From positions 1 to 41,640 of the forward strand of contig CASFNR010000017.1 of the NCBI GenBank assembly GCA_949296115.1: a stretch of 41,640 nt of DNA, in the 5' to 3' direction. The DNA comes from an uncultured Eubacteriales bacterium (lineage in GTDB: Bacteria > Bacillota > Clostridia > Oscillospirales > Oscillospiraceae). A program made the position numbers and the translations under genes. Of the stretch, positions 33,768 through 41,342 are shown piece by piece (the first letter of the stretch is position 1; each line of letters begins with the position of its first letter). A model generated the notes under the pieces. The model ran no database searches. It worked only from the letters and a program-made list of their open reading frames with translations, and was not told the origin of the DNA.

Positions 33768-34436
33768 TCACTCATGATAGAAGGCTGTCCACCGCCCCTG
33801 GTACACCCGGCAGGGAAACTGAGGGTGCGGCTCCGAGGGCAGTTTTCCCGCCTGGAGATCCAGGGCATCCAGGAGGTTGCGTTCAATGTACTCCGGCCCA
33901 ATGGGACAGGGATGATGGCTGGGAAGAATGGTTCGGATGGAGTCCGCCATGGCCAGCAGCTTTTTCTGGCTGGCAATGTACTGCTCCATATTCCGATGAG
34001 GGCCGAACATAAAAATCGGCCCGTCCTTCTGCACCGAGTCTCCGGAAATCAGCAGTCCCTTCTCCCGGTCAAAAAAGGCGGCGCTGCCTCTGGTATGTCC
34101 CGGAATGGAAATCACTTCCAGCCTGTAATCCCCGCAGCAGAAGGCATCCCCCTCGTTCAGTGGGTGCAGGGAAACCCCCTCGGGAATCATGGGCCAATCC
34201 GGCTCCATGGCACAGCAGGCCCCAAATTTTCCCAGTCCGCCAGCGTGATCTCCGTCGGCATGGGTCAGCAGCACCGTCACCGGCAGGCTGGTAATGCTCT
34301 TGACTGTTTCGTACACACCGCTGTCCGCAAAACAAGTGTCGATCAGGAGGGCGCTTTCTGCCCCCACAATCAGGAAGGCCCGAACCCGCCCCTCGTCCAG
34401 AATATAAAGCTGTTGGTCCATGGAAGCAACCTGCAT
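33768..34436 (-). CDS. Metallo-beta-lactamase-fold hydrolase
   Basis: 222 residues. The zinc motif THADGDHAGG gives HxDxDH at about 75-80 (the first His of HxHxDH is in LLTHADGDH). IPGHTRGSAAFF and ISGDSVQKDGPI supply the further ligands. It resembles the glyoxalase II/YcbL group; the substrate is unknown. I start at MQVASMDQQL (34436) with GGGGGAA 6 bases upstream. It is followed by the cysteine hydrolase. Confidence 0.88.
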   Translation of the reverse strand: MQVASMDQQLYILDEGRVRAFLIVGAESALLIDTCFADSGVYETVKSITSLPVTVLLTHADGDHAGGLGKFGACCAMEPDWPMIPEGVSLHPLNEGDAFCCGDYRLEVISIPGHTRGSAAFFDREKGLLISGDSVQKDGPIFMFGPHRNMEQYIASQKKLLAMADSIRTILPSHHPCPIGPEYIERNLLDALDLQAGKLPSEPHPQFPCRVYQGRWTAFYHE

Positions 34437-34774
34437 TTCAATTCCCCCTGCTGCAATGAGATTGTCTGCTTTCATGGTACCACAGTTATCGGCAATTGTA
34501 CAGTCCCGCAGAAGCGAATGAAAGTTTTTTCGAATTAACTGCTTCAAAAGCGCCCCCTTCGCCGAACGCCTGGAAGAACCGCACGCCCCATGGCGGCATT
34601 CCGGATCCGCTCTGCTTTCTTCCCCGGTCAAAAGTAAAAAATTGCATTTGCTGCCTTCCTTTCACTGGCATACCTTCTGCACGTTGGGAAAAGATATGGT
34701 TGCGGAAAGAAAAGTCGTTTTCCCCCGGAAAGCGTCTTGGCTTTCCGGAAAACGACAAAAGGAGATCAATTGGT
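34437..34774. other. Intergenic region with a long leader hairpin
   Basis: No gene is seen in about 340 bases. The clear feature is a nested hairpin at 34714-34756: GTCGTTTTCC pairs with GGAAAACGAC and an inner GGAAAG with CTTTCC. It ends directly before the AAAAGGAG of the spore-protein remnant, so it belongs to that gene's leader. Confidence 0.65.
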
Positions 34775-34876
34775 ATGAAGAGCAATAACCAGATCAACAT
34801 TCCCCAGGCTCGCGAGGCGATGGACAAGTTCAAGATGCAGGCTGCCAGCGAGGAGGATGTCCCCGAAACATATTAA
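34775..34876 (+). pseudogene. Truncated alpha/beta-type small acid-soluble spore protein
   Basis: 33 codons: INIPQAREAMDKFKMQAASE and then EDVPETY and a stop. The first ~28-30 residues match the N-terminal half of alpha/beta SASPs (VPxARxxLDxFKxExAxExGVP), which coat spore DNA. The second half (GY.GDLTSR..GS.GG..V..MI) is missing. AAAAGGAG lies upstream of the ATG. The sequence becomes AT-rich right after residue 30, so an insertion probably cut the gene here. Confidence 0.75.
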
Positions 34877-35249
34877 ACGTCTGGTATGTATAGGCACACA
34901 AATACTGTAAAATAATTTAGAAAACCATCGAAACTATTACCAATTCTATACATACAGCAAAGGATAATTATTAAAATGCTCTTTTTCAAAGCTATCATTG
35001 CGCTGAGCTTATCATGCGTTCTGAATTTGTCTACAGAACAATTTCACTATTTTTTCTTCAATATCGCCACCGCTACGTAAGCTTAGTACCGGCATAGAAT
35101 AAATCGATGTCTATTCTTCTGTTTGGGTCAGGAGTATACTGCTTATTATATAAGTCTAAGAATAAGCTGTCTACCCTTATCGATTTGCTATTCCCTTAAC
35201 TGCTTATAATTAGTAAAGCGTTGGCAATTTCACTGACTATATCAATCCT
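34877..35249. other. AT-rich left end of the element, no gene
   Basis: About 370 AT-rich bases with no convincing open frame or ribosome site. It would be the place to look for an attachment site or excision sequences. I see no clear terminal inverted repeat. Confidence 0.55.
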
Positions 35250-35285
35250 AGCACCGAGCAAAACGATTTGTTCGGTGCTTTTTTC
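35250..35285 (+). terminator. Terminator before the first element gene
   Basis: AGCACCGA / TCGGTGCT stem with an inner CAAA/TTTG pair and a TTTTTT tail. It lies 23 bases before the next gene, so it could be a transcription attenuator for that gene or the end of an upstream RNA. Confidence 0.75.
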
Positions 35286-35308
35286 TTATCCAAGTTAAGG
35301 AGGATTTC

Positions 35309-35908
35309 ATGTACATACGAAAATACAACTTCACCGCTGAAGAAATGAGTTGTCGCAACTGTGCTGAGTATCTGCCAGGAGGCTGCAAAAACAGGAAATG
35401 TCCCTATATGGACCAGAGGATCGAAGCAAACACTGTCACTTATGGCGATGCGCTCTCTGCCATTCACTTTCCAACCCGAAAAGTACGCAAGCGGCTTCTT
35501 CACCTGACTGAAGAATATACAGATTCCTTTTGGCTGGATGAAAATCACAAAGTACGGATGAAGCAGCTGCATGACCGTTTGGGCTTCACTGAGAAAAGGA
35601 ATACACCCAGGTACTATGCAGCAATGTATCTTCTCACCGCAAGAGACACACTTCTTGCCCGTACACAGAAATGCTTCACCGATACCGGCATTAACTTTTC
35701 TCTCGCAACAAAGCCCGGAATCTCCCTGGACGATTACATCCTTTACCAGGCTGCTGTCTATTATTATACCAAACAAGGCGGTATTACGCCGGGTGAACTG
35801 GCAGACGAAGAACTGATCTCTGACCAAATGTTCCGTTTGGTTATCAACGGACTGCTCATCGCAAAATATGGCCTGGTAGCCATGATTCTGAAAAAACATA
35901 AAGGATGA
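35309..35908 (+). CDS. Unknown element protein with N-terminal Cys motif
   Basis: 199 residues, not recognised. The N-terminus has CRNCAEYLPGGCKNRKCPY (Cys 15, 18, 26, 31), a likely zinc or Fe-S site; the rest is mainly helical (VRKRLLHLTEEYTDSFW, RYYAAMYLLTARDTLLAR). AAGGAGG lies before the ATG. Its stop overlaps the start of the dead ParA copy (ATGA). The 73-residue protein at 36322 has a similar C-x2-C...CPY spacing, so the two may share a domain. Codon use is AT-richer than in the left half of the window. Confidence 0.75.
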   Translation: MYIRKYNFTAEEMSCRNCAEYLPGGCKNRKCPYMDQRIEANTVTYGDALSAIHFPTRKVRKRLLHLTEEYTDSFWLDENHKVRMKQLHDRLGFTEKRNTPRYYAAMYLLTARDTLLARTQKCFTDTGINFSLATKPGISLDDYILYQAAVYYYTKQGGITPGELADEELISDQMFRLVINGLLIAKYGLVAMILKKHKG

Positions 35909-36285
35909 GCCAGTCAATGAACGCTCATATCATCACCATCGTCAACCAAAAAGGCAGCGTTAGCAAAACCACCACCTGTGTCAACCTGGATATTCCTCTG
36001 ACGAAGCAAGGAAAGATAGTCCTTCTTGATACAGACCCGCAAGGCAGCTTGACCATCAGTCTGGGACATTCCAGACCGGACAAGCTGCCTTTTACTGTTT
36101 CCGCCGACCTGGTCTGCATTCTCAACGGCAAACCGATTCAAACTGGCGTGTGTATTCCTCTCCATCCGGAAGGTGTTGTCCTAGTTCCTGCCAGCATTGA
36201 GCTTCCCACATTACAGGTGACCCTGGTGAACGCCAGATGCCTGGTGGATGGCCTTTCATATACTCAAAGTGAATCTGCTGCATAA
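35905..36285 (+). pseudogene. Degenerate, truncated ParA duplicate
   Basis: 126 codons matching the first ~110 residues of the intact ParA at 36647. The Walker A box KGGVGKTTT has become KGSVSKTTT, losing the glycine before the catalytic Lys, and LVDADPQGS is LLDTDPQGS. The frame then runs out in unrelated codons. A 67-base block (36032-36098) equals 36765-36831 with one mismatch, so the copy is recent or has been converted. It overlaps the preceding gene by 4 bases. It cannot act as a normal ParA ATPase. Confidence 0.85.
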
Positions 36286-36321
36286 CCACATAGCTATTTA
36301 CTCTGGAAAAGGAGAAACGAG

Positions 36322-36543
36322 ATGGGTTCAATTAGTACATTCAAGGCGTTTGATACGCTCATGAAAGAAACGCCTAATTCCCACTATGACAGCGGATACG
36401 ACGGGATCTACTCTGAGTGCCGTTCCTGCCGTTTTCACCGTCCCTTTTGGAAATATCAGCCCTGTGTATTTAAGGAATGTCCCTATTCCACGCCTCAACG
36501 CTTAACACTGCACACACCACAGGCGGAAGGGAAGAAAAGATGA
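36322..36543 (+). CDS. Small Cys-rich element protein
   Basis: 73 residues with four to six Cys/His in SECRSCRFHRPFWKYQPCVF and KECPYS, a likely zinc site. AAAGGAGA lies 6 bases before the ATG. It is placed between the dead ParA and the ParA-ParB gene. It is similar in spacing to the N-terminus of the 199-residue protein at 35309. Function unknown. Confidence 0.7.
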   Translation: MGSISTFKAFDTLMKETPNSHYDSGYDGIYSECRSCRFHRPFWKYQPCVFKECPYSTPQRLTLHTPQAEGKKR

Positions 36544-36646
36544 TGGATTGAGCAGCTTTGGAAATGCGATACATCATCGGCCAACTCAATACAAAGCATG
36601 GTCATACAGCCATGTCTTTCAAAAAAATCCGAAAGGAGAACTTAAA

Positions 36647-38278
36647 ATGAACACCCAAATCATCGCCATCGTCAACCAGAAAGGCGGCGTTGGCAAAACC
36701 ACCACCTGCGTCAACCTGGGCGTCGCCCTGGCAAAGCAAGGAAAAAAAGTCCTGCTCGTTGATGCAGACCCGCAAGGCAGCTTGACCATCAGTCTGGGAC
36801 ATTCCAGACCTGACAAGCTGCCTTTTACTGTATCCACCGCTCTGAGCCGCATCCTCAACGACGAGGCAATTCAGCCCAGCGAGGGCATTCTCCACCATCC
36901 GGAGGGTGTTGACCTGGTTCCCACCAGCATCGATCTTTCCGCCTTCGAGGTATCCTTGGTGACCGCCATGAGCCGGGAAACGATTCTGCGGCAGTACCTG
37001 GATACCCTTAAATCGAATTACACCCACATTCTCATCGACTGTCCGCCCTCCCTGGGCATGCTGACCATCAATTCTCTGGCTGCCGCCAATCGGGTGCTTA
37101 TCCCGGTGCAGGCAGAATACCTGCCCGCCAAAGGTCTGGAGCTTCTGCTGCAAACTGTTAATAAGGTGAAACGGCAGATCAACCCCAGGCTTCAAATCGA
37201 CGGCATTCTCATGACCATGGTGGACAGCCGCACCAACTTTGCCAAGGAAATTTCAAACCTGCTTCGGGAGACCTATGGCAGGAAGATCAAAGTTTTCCGC
37301 AGCGAGATTCCCCATTCCGTCCGGGCCAAGGAAACCACCGCAGAAGGAAAGAGTATTTTTCAGCACAATCCCTCTGGTAAGGTAGCGGAGGGCTCCACGG
37401 AAGAAAGTCGTCAGGAGGCCAAGCTGGAAAAAATCCGGGATATTCCGCTATCGGAACTTCACCCGTTCAAAAACCATCCATTTCATGTAAGGGATGATGA
37501 AGCCATGATGGAAACCGCAGATAGTGTCCGGCAGTATGGTGTGCTGGTTCCAGCCATAGCCAGACCAGACCCCAGCGGAGGATATGAATTGGTGTCCGGT
37601 CACCGGCGGCACCGGGCCAGTGAACTTGCCGGAATGGAGACCATGCCGGTCATTGTTCGGGAGCTGGATGACGATGCCGCAGTGCTGGTCATGGTGGATT
37701 CCAACCTCCAGCGGGAAAACATTCTCCCCAGTGAGCGGGCCTTTGCCTACAAGATGAAGCTGGAAGCCATGAAGCACCAGGGCACACGAACAGACTTAAC
37801 TTGTGCCCAAGTTGGGCACAAGTTAGATGGGAAGAAATCCAGAGATATTTTGGCTGAGCAAGTTGGGCAAAGCAAAAACCAAGTCCAGCGCTACATTCGC
37901 CTGACGGAATTGGTTCCGAATCTACTCAACATGGTGGACGAGCGGAAAATAGCCCTGAACCCAGCCTACGAACTCTCTTTTCTCAAGAAAGAGGAACAGG
38001 AACAGCTGCTGGATGCCATGGACAGCGAACAGGCCACCCCCTCTCTGTCTCAGGCCCAGCGGCTGAAGAAATTCAGCCAGGAGGGGCACCTGACCCCGGA
38101 TGTCATGTGTGCCATTATGAGTGAGGAAAAGAAATCCGAATGGGACCGGGTGACCCTGACCAGTGAAACCCTTCGGAAATACTTCCCCAAAAGCTACACC
38201 CCAAAGAAGATGCAGGAAACCATTGTAAAACTCCTGGAAGCCTGGCAGCGTCAGCGCCAGCGGGAGCAGGAACGATGA
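36647..38278 (+). CDS. ParA-ParB fusion (partition ATPase joined to ParB/Spo0J)
   Basis: 543 residues. ParA occupies 1-~245: NQKGGVGKTTTCVNLG (deviant Walker A), VLLVDADPQGSLT, LIDCPPSLGMLTINSL and SEIPHSVRAKETTAEGKSIF. It lacks the last ~10-15 residues of usual ParA and passes at KVAEG/STEESRQEAK into ParB. ParB spans ~255-543: IPLSELHPFKNHPF, ELVSGHRRHRASELAG (the CTP-binding GxRRxxA box), SNLQRENILPSERAFAY, and a helix-turn-helix (ILAEQVGQSKNQVQRYIRLTELV). Both halves look intact. A deletion between neighbouring parA and parB genes fits. GAAAGGAG precedes the ATG. Confidence 0.9.
   Translation: MNTQIIAIVNQKGGVGKTTTCVNLGVALAKQGKKVLLVDADPQGSLTISLGHSRPDKLPFTVSTALSRILNDEAIQPSEGILHHPEGVDLVPTSIDLSAFEVSLVTAMSRETILRQYLDTLKSNYTHILIDCPPSLGMLTINSLAAANRVLIPVQAEYLPAKGLELLLQTVNKVKRQINPRLQIDGILMTMVDSRTNFAKEISNLLRETYGRKIKVFRSEIPHSVRAKETTAEGKSIFQHNPSGKVAEGSTEESRQEAKLEKIRDIPLSELHPFKNHPFHVRDDEAMMETADSVRQYGVLVPAIARPDPSGGYELVSGHRRHRASELAGMETMPVIVRELDDDAAVLVMVDSNLQRENILPSERAFAYKMKLEAMKHQGTRTDLTCAQVGHKLDGKKSRDILAEQVGQSKNQVQRYIRLTELVPNLLNMVDERKIALNPAYELSFLKKEEQEQLLDAMDSEQATPSLSQAQRLKKFSQEGHLTPDVMCAIMSEEKKSEWDRVTLTSETLRKYFPKSYTPKKMQETIVKLLEAWQRQRQREQER
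37797..37825. repeat. Perfect 14-1-14 palindrome inside the parB part, candidate parS
   Basis: TAACTTGTGCCCAA-G-TTGGGCACAAGTTA is a perfect inverted repeat in coding DNA for the residues just before the ParB helix-turn-helix. CAAGTTGGGCA recurs at about 37860. Palindromes of this size are typical parS or ParB operators, though usually shorter (16 bases). Confidence 0.55.
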
Positions 38279-38292
38279 AGGAGGAATGAGCC

Positions 38293-38865
38293 GTGAAAAA
38301 TGATACGCTCCTGGTAGCCCTTGCTTTCATCATCGTGATTCTCTGCCTGCTGGTTTGCGTGGTTGCCCTCTGGCAGCCTCCCGCCTCCATTCTTCCATCC
38401 TTCGCTCCCAGCACGTCCGCACCCACTGTAGAGCAGACCCAGGCAAGCACCCCTCCGGTTCCGGAACCGACGGAACCGGTCTCCACTGTCCCAACCACAA
38501 CAGCAGCAGAGGAAACCACAACCGCAACCGTCCATGAACATTCCTACACCGGGAAGGTCACCAAGGCCCCCACCTGCACCGCATCCGGTGTCCGCACCTA
38601 TACCTGTGCGTGCGGAGCATCTTACCAGGAAAACATAGAGCCGCTGGCCCATGCCTATGTTATTGCCGTCCGGAATCCTACCTGCACCCAAAATGGCTGC
38701 ACCACCTACACCTGCAAGAACTGCGATTACAGCGAAATGGAATTGGGAGAAAGCGCCCTGGGGCACAGCTTCGGCCCCTGGACGGTCAAGAAAGCCCCTA
38801 CCGAAACCACCACAGGAATTGCGGAAGCGGACATCGTTGTCACCTTCTCCTTTGACACCGTATAA
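38293..38865 (+). CDS. Membrane-anchored protein with His/Cys repeats
   Basis: 190 residues. An N-terminal hydrophobic helix (LLVALAFIIVILCLLVCVVALW) should anchor it with the rest outside. A Pro/Thr-rich stalk (about 38-80) is followed by two repeats of the type H-x-Y...PTCT..G...YTC..C, at HEHSYTGKVTKAPTCTASGV and AHAYVIAVRNPTCTQNGC. The CxxC pairs could bind metal or form disulfides. GAGGAATG lies before GTG 38293. It follows parB by 14 bases. The next two proteins carry the same repeat or stalk type. Function unknown. Confidence 0.78.
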   Translation: MKNDTLLVALAFIIVILCLLVCVVALWQPPASILPSFAPSTSAPTVEQTQASTPPVPEPTEPVSTVPTTTAAEETTTATVHEHSYTGKVTKAPTCTASGVRTYTCACGASYQENIEPLAHAYVIAVRNPTCTQNGCTTYTCKNCDYSEMELGESALGHSFGPWTVKKAPTETTTGIAEADIVVTFSFDTV

Positions 38866-38896
38866 TCAGGAAAAAAGGAAAAGGAGATCTAAAATC

Positions 38897-40010
38897 ATGA
38901 AACAGATACCTTACATTCTTACGGCAGCGGTTCTGACTCTTTGTCTCACCGGCTGCGGGCGGTCAGCTCCCATCGCCGCTGTCACCACCGAAGCTGCATC
39001 CGAAACAATTCCCATTGTCACGACCACACCGGTGGAAATCACCCAGGCTGCGGAAGTCCCTACGGAATTCACCATTCCCGAAACGGAGCCAGTCGAAGAG
39101 GAAGCTGTCAGCACAGATGCAGTCAGCACAGTAAATATCCGGCAGGAATCTTCTTCGGCTGGCTCCGCCCCCTCTGCAATCCATACATCTGGGACTTCCT
39201 CTGTAACCCAAACATCCGGGACTTCCATTGAGGAAACCAAGCCGCTTCCCACAACCACTCCCAACCACACCCACCAGTACAGAAAATCTGTGACCAAGCC
39301 GGGCTGCACCACAGAAGGGTTCACCACCTATACCTGTTCCTGTGGAGATACCTATCCTGCTGACTGATTTCGTTCCCGCAGCCGGTCACAGCTGGGGCAG
39401 CTGGGAAATCACCAAGGAGCCCACTGTTTCCTCCACCGGAGTAAAAGCGAGGAAATGCCGGAGCTGTTCCGCTTCTCAGGAAGAGGTGATTCCAAAACTG
39501 GAAGCCCCCGCACAGCCGGAACAGCCGGAAGCCCACACCCACACCTATGGTCTGGCAACAGAAGTGGCTCCCACCTGCACATCAGATGGCTGTTACATCC
39601 GCAAATGCACCGTCTGCGGCGCAGAAGAAAAGAAGCCCTCCTACAAGCCCGCCATTGGCCACAGCTACAGCGTGATTTCCTCTGTCCCGGCTGACTGTGC
39701 CCATAGCGGCTCCACTACATACCAGTGCAGCGTCTGCGGAGATACCTATTCCGAAACCACTTCTGCCGCCCACAGCTGGGTCCACCATCATGAAGATGCC
39801 GTCACCCACACGGAGGTCTATGTCCGCTGCCACTGCGGTTGGTCGGCCCCCTACAATGGCGGAGCGGGTATCGATGCCTACATGGCCCATCAGAACAGCG
39901 TTCCGCCGGAAGAGCTGAACAGCCACTCCTATTACACCACCTCGGAAACCGTAGTGGATGTCCCAGCGAAAGACTGGGAGCAGTGTTCTGTCTGCGGTGC
40001 AACCAAATAA
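38897..40010 (+). pseudogene. Lipoprotein with His/Cys repeats, frameshifted by CTGA duplication
   Basis: It begins MKQIPYILTAAVLTLCLTGC, a lipoprotein signal, with a Thr/Glu-rich stalk and one repeat (HTHQYRKSVTKPGCTTEGF). It hits a stop at 39367 after GDTYPAD. The next frame continues the same protein without a break: DFVPAAGHSWGSWEITKEP ... CRSCSASQEEVIPKLEAP ... HTHTYGLATEVAPTCTSDG, with more repeats to 40010. The stop lies in CTGACTGA (39360-39367); removing one CTGA gives a continuous 369-residue protein. As read it makes only a short 156-residue lipoprotein. It may be a pseudogene or an on/off switch. Confidence 0.85.
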
Positions 40011-40017
40011 TTCCCTC

Positions 40018-40053
40018 CCATCCACCCCTCAGCAAGAAATTGCCGAGGGGTTT
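40018..40053. repeat. 36-bp direct repeat, left copy, containing a terminator hairpin
   Basis: The sequence holds CCCCTCAGCAA / TTGCCGAGGGG, a hairpin followed by TTT. It is identical to 41225-41260, flanking the Fic gene. Confidence 0.9.
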
Positions 40054-40122
40054 CACTCTCTCTCCTGTGAAATCTGCATATTATTGGACTCACAACTCTC
40101 TTTTTCGTTTTCCTTGCTTACT

Positions 40123-41109
40123 TTAATGATTTAATTTGTATACCCAATGCCCACTTTCACGACATTTTAATAGAATTCCATCTGAAGCCAATCCAGCAAG
40201 AATGCGATTTGCCGTTGCCGCAGATACCCCAAACAATTCCCGCACATCGGCGTTCATGATATAGTCGTGGGTTTTAAGATACTCCTCAATTTTCTTCCAA
40301 CGGAGCGTAGCCTTATCCATCTTCCCATCGCTCATTTCATCACTCGTACTAATCGCTTCCATGAGTGATGCTTTGATGGCTGACATCATAAATTCGATAA
40401 ATACCGTAGACTCGCCTGCGTCATTGGAGGCATTAATGGCCGCATAATACTCCTGCTGACGGTTATGGATGATAGACTCTACTGGGAGCCAGGCAAAGGC
40501 TGGATTCCATTTAGAGAGTAGCAGTGTATGCCACAGGCGTCCTACACGTCCATTTCCATCGGCAAAGGGATGGATCAATTCCAGCTCATAGTGGAACACA
40601 CAACTGCGAATCAGCATGTGTACCTCACTGATCTTTGCCCATTCCAGCAACTCCATAACCAGATCAGGGACATACTGTGGAAGCGTACCGAAATGCAAGA
40701 CATGTCCTTCGCTGTCTACTATGCCTACAGGTCGTGTTCGGAACATGCCGGATTCCTCGATCAAGCCCCGGGTCATAATGCCATGAGCAGTCAGCAGGTC
40801 GTCCACAGAATAAGGATCAAGTTCATCAAGCCGTTCATAAATTTCATAAGCGTTTTTGACTTCAGCAATATCCTTTGGGGGTGCCAAGACATGCTTCCCA
40901 TTCAGTACGGCTGTTACCTGCTCTAAGGAAAGGGTGTTCTGCTCAATTGCTAACGACCCATGTATGGTGCGGATGCGGTTGGTGCGGCGCAAAGTAGGGT
41001 TTGAAGAAAGTGCATTAGTCACATTCAGTTTTCCAAGCAATTCAGCGATTTCCGCTACATAGCCAATCATCCGGTTTGTGATTTCAAAAGGGGGCTTTTT
41101 GTTTCTCAT
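40123..41109 (-). CDS. Fic-family protein (probable AMP transferase)
   Basis: 328 residues. The N-terminal part contains the inhibitory helix-like TIHGSLAIEQNTLS (S-x3-E). The Fic core follows with HPFADGNGRVGR at about 180-191, complete for nucleotide transfer. A C-terminal winged helix (LRWKKIEEYLKTHDYIMNADVRELFGVSAATANRILAGL) is common in class II Fic proteins. GAGGTG precedes the ATG. It lies opposite to its neighbours and between exact 36-bp repeats, so it may have been added separately. It probably modifies a host protein by AMPylation; no antitoxin gene adjoins it, as inhibition is built in. Confidence 0.93.
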   Translation of the reverse strand: MRNKKPPFEITNRMIGYVAEIAELLGKLNVTNALSSNPTLRRTNRIRTIHGSLAIEQNTLSLEQVTAVLNGKHVLAPPKDIAEVKNAYEIYERLDELDPYSVDDLLTAHGIMTRGLIEESGMFRTRPVGIVDSEGHVLHFGTLPQYVPDLVMELLEWAKISEVHMLIRSCVFHYELELIHPFADGNGRVGRLWHTLLLSKWNPAFAWLPVESIIHNRQQEYYAAINASNDAGESTVFIEFMMSAIKASLMEAISTSDEMSDGKMDKATLRWKKIEEYLKTHDYIMNADVRELFGVSAATANRILAGLASDGILLKCRESGHWVYKLNH

Positions 41110-41142
41110 TCCAGCACCTCATAATCGAAATAGAGTCGTTTT

Positions 41143-41171
41143 ATTATATCATGCATCGCTCATTTCATCAA
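41143..41171 (-). promoter_or_regulatory. Promoter of the Fic gene
   Basis: Minus strand TTGATG (41166-41171), 17-base spacer, TATAAT (41143-41148), 34 bases before the ATG. Confidence 0.75.
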
Positions 41172-41224
41172 TCAAAAACAGCACATCGTTTGAGTGATGC
41201 TCCCTTCGGAGAGACAATACCCTT

Positions 41225-41260
41225 CCATCCACCCCTCAGCAAGAAATTGCCGAGGGGTTT
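41225..41260. repeat. 36-bp direct repeat, right copy, containing a terminator hairpin
   Basis: Identical to 40018-40053. Here the hairpin is followed by TTTTTT on the plus strand, a better terminator, although no plus-strand gene ends just before it. Confidence 0.9.
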
Positions 41261-41342
41261 TTTCATGCCCGGATTCAGGTTTCAGAGATGTTTCCGGCTG
41301 CTTCAAAACAGCCGAAACAAATATATGACCAGGAGGTAAACC

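Noticed and set aside
38293-40010. CRISPR or DNA-level tandem repeat array
   Set aside because: The repeats are at protein level (His/Cys units), with uneven spacing and diverged DNA.
40123-41109. Fic toxin-antitoxin pair
   Set aside because: No small antitoxin frame adjoins it. The inhibitory S-x3-E helix is inside the protein, as in self-inhibited Fic proteins.
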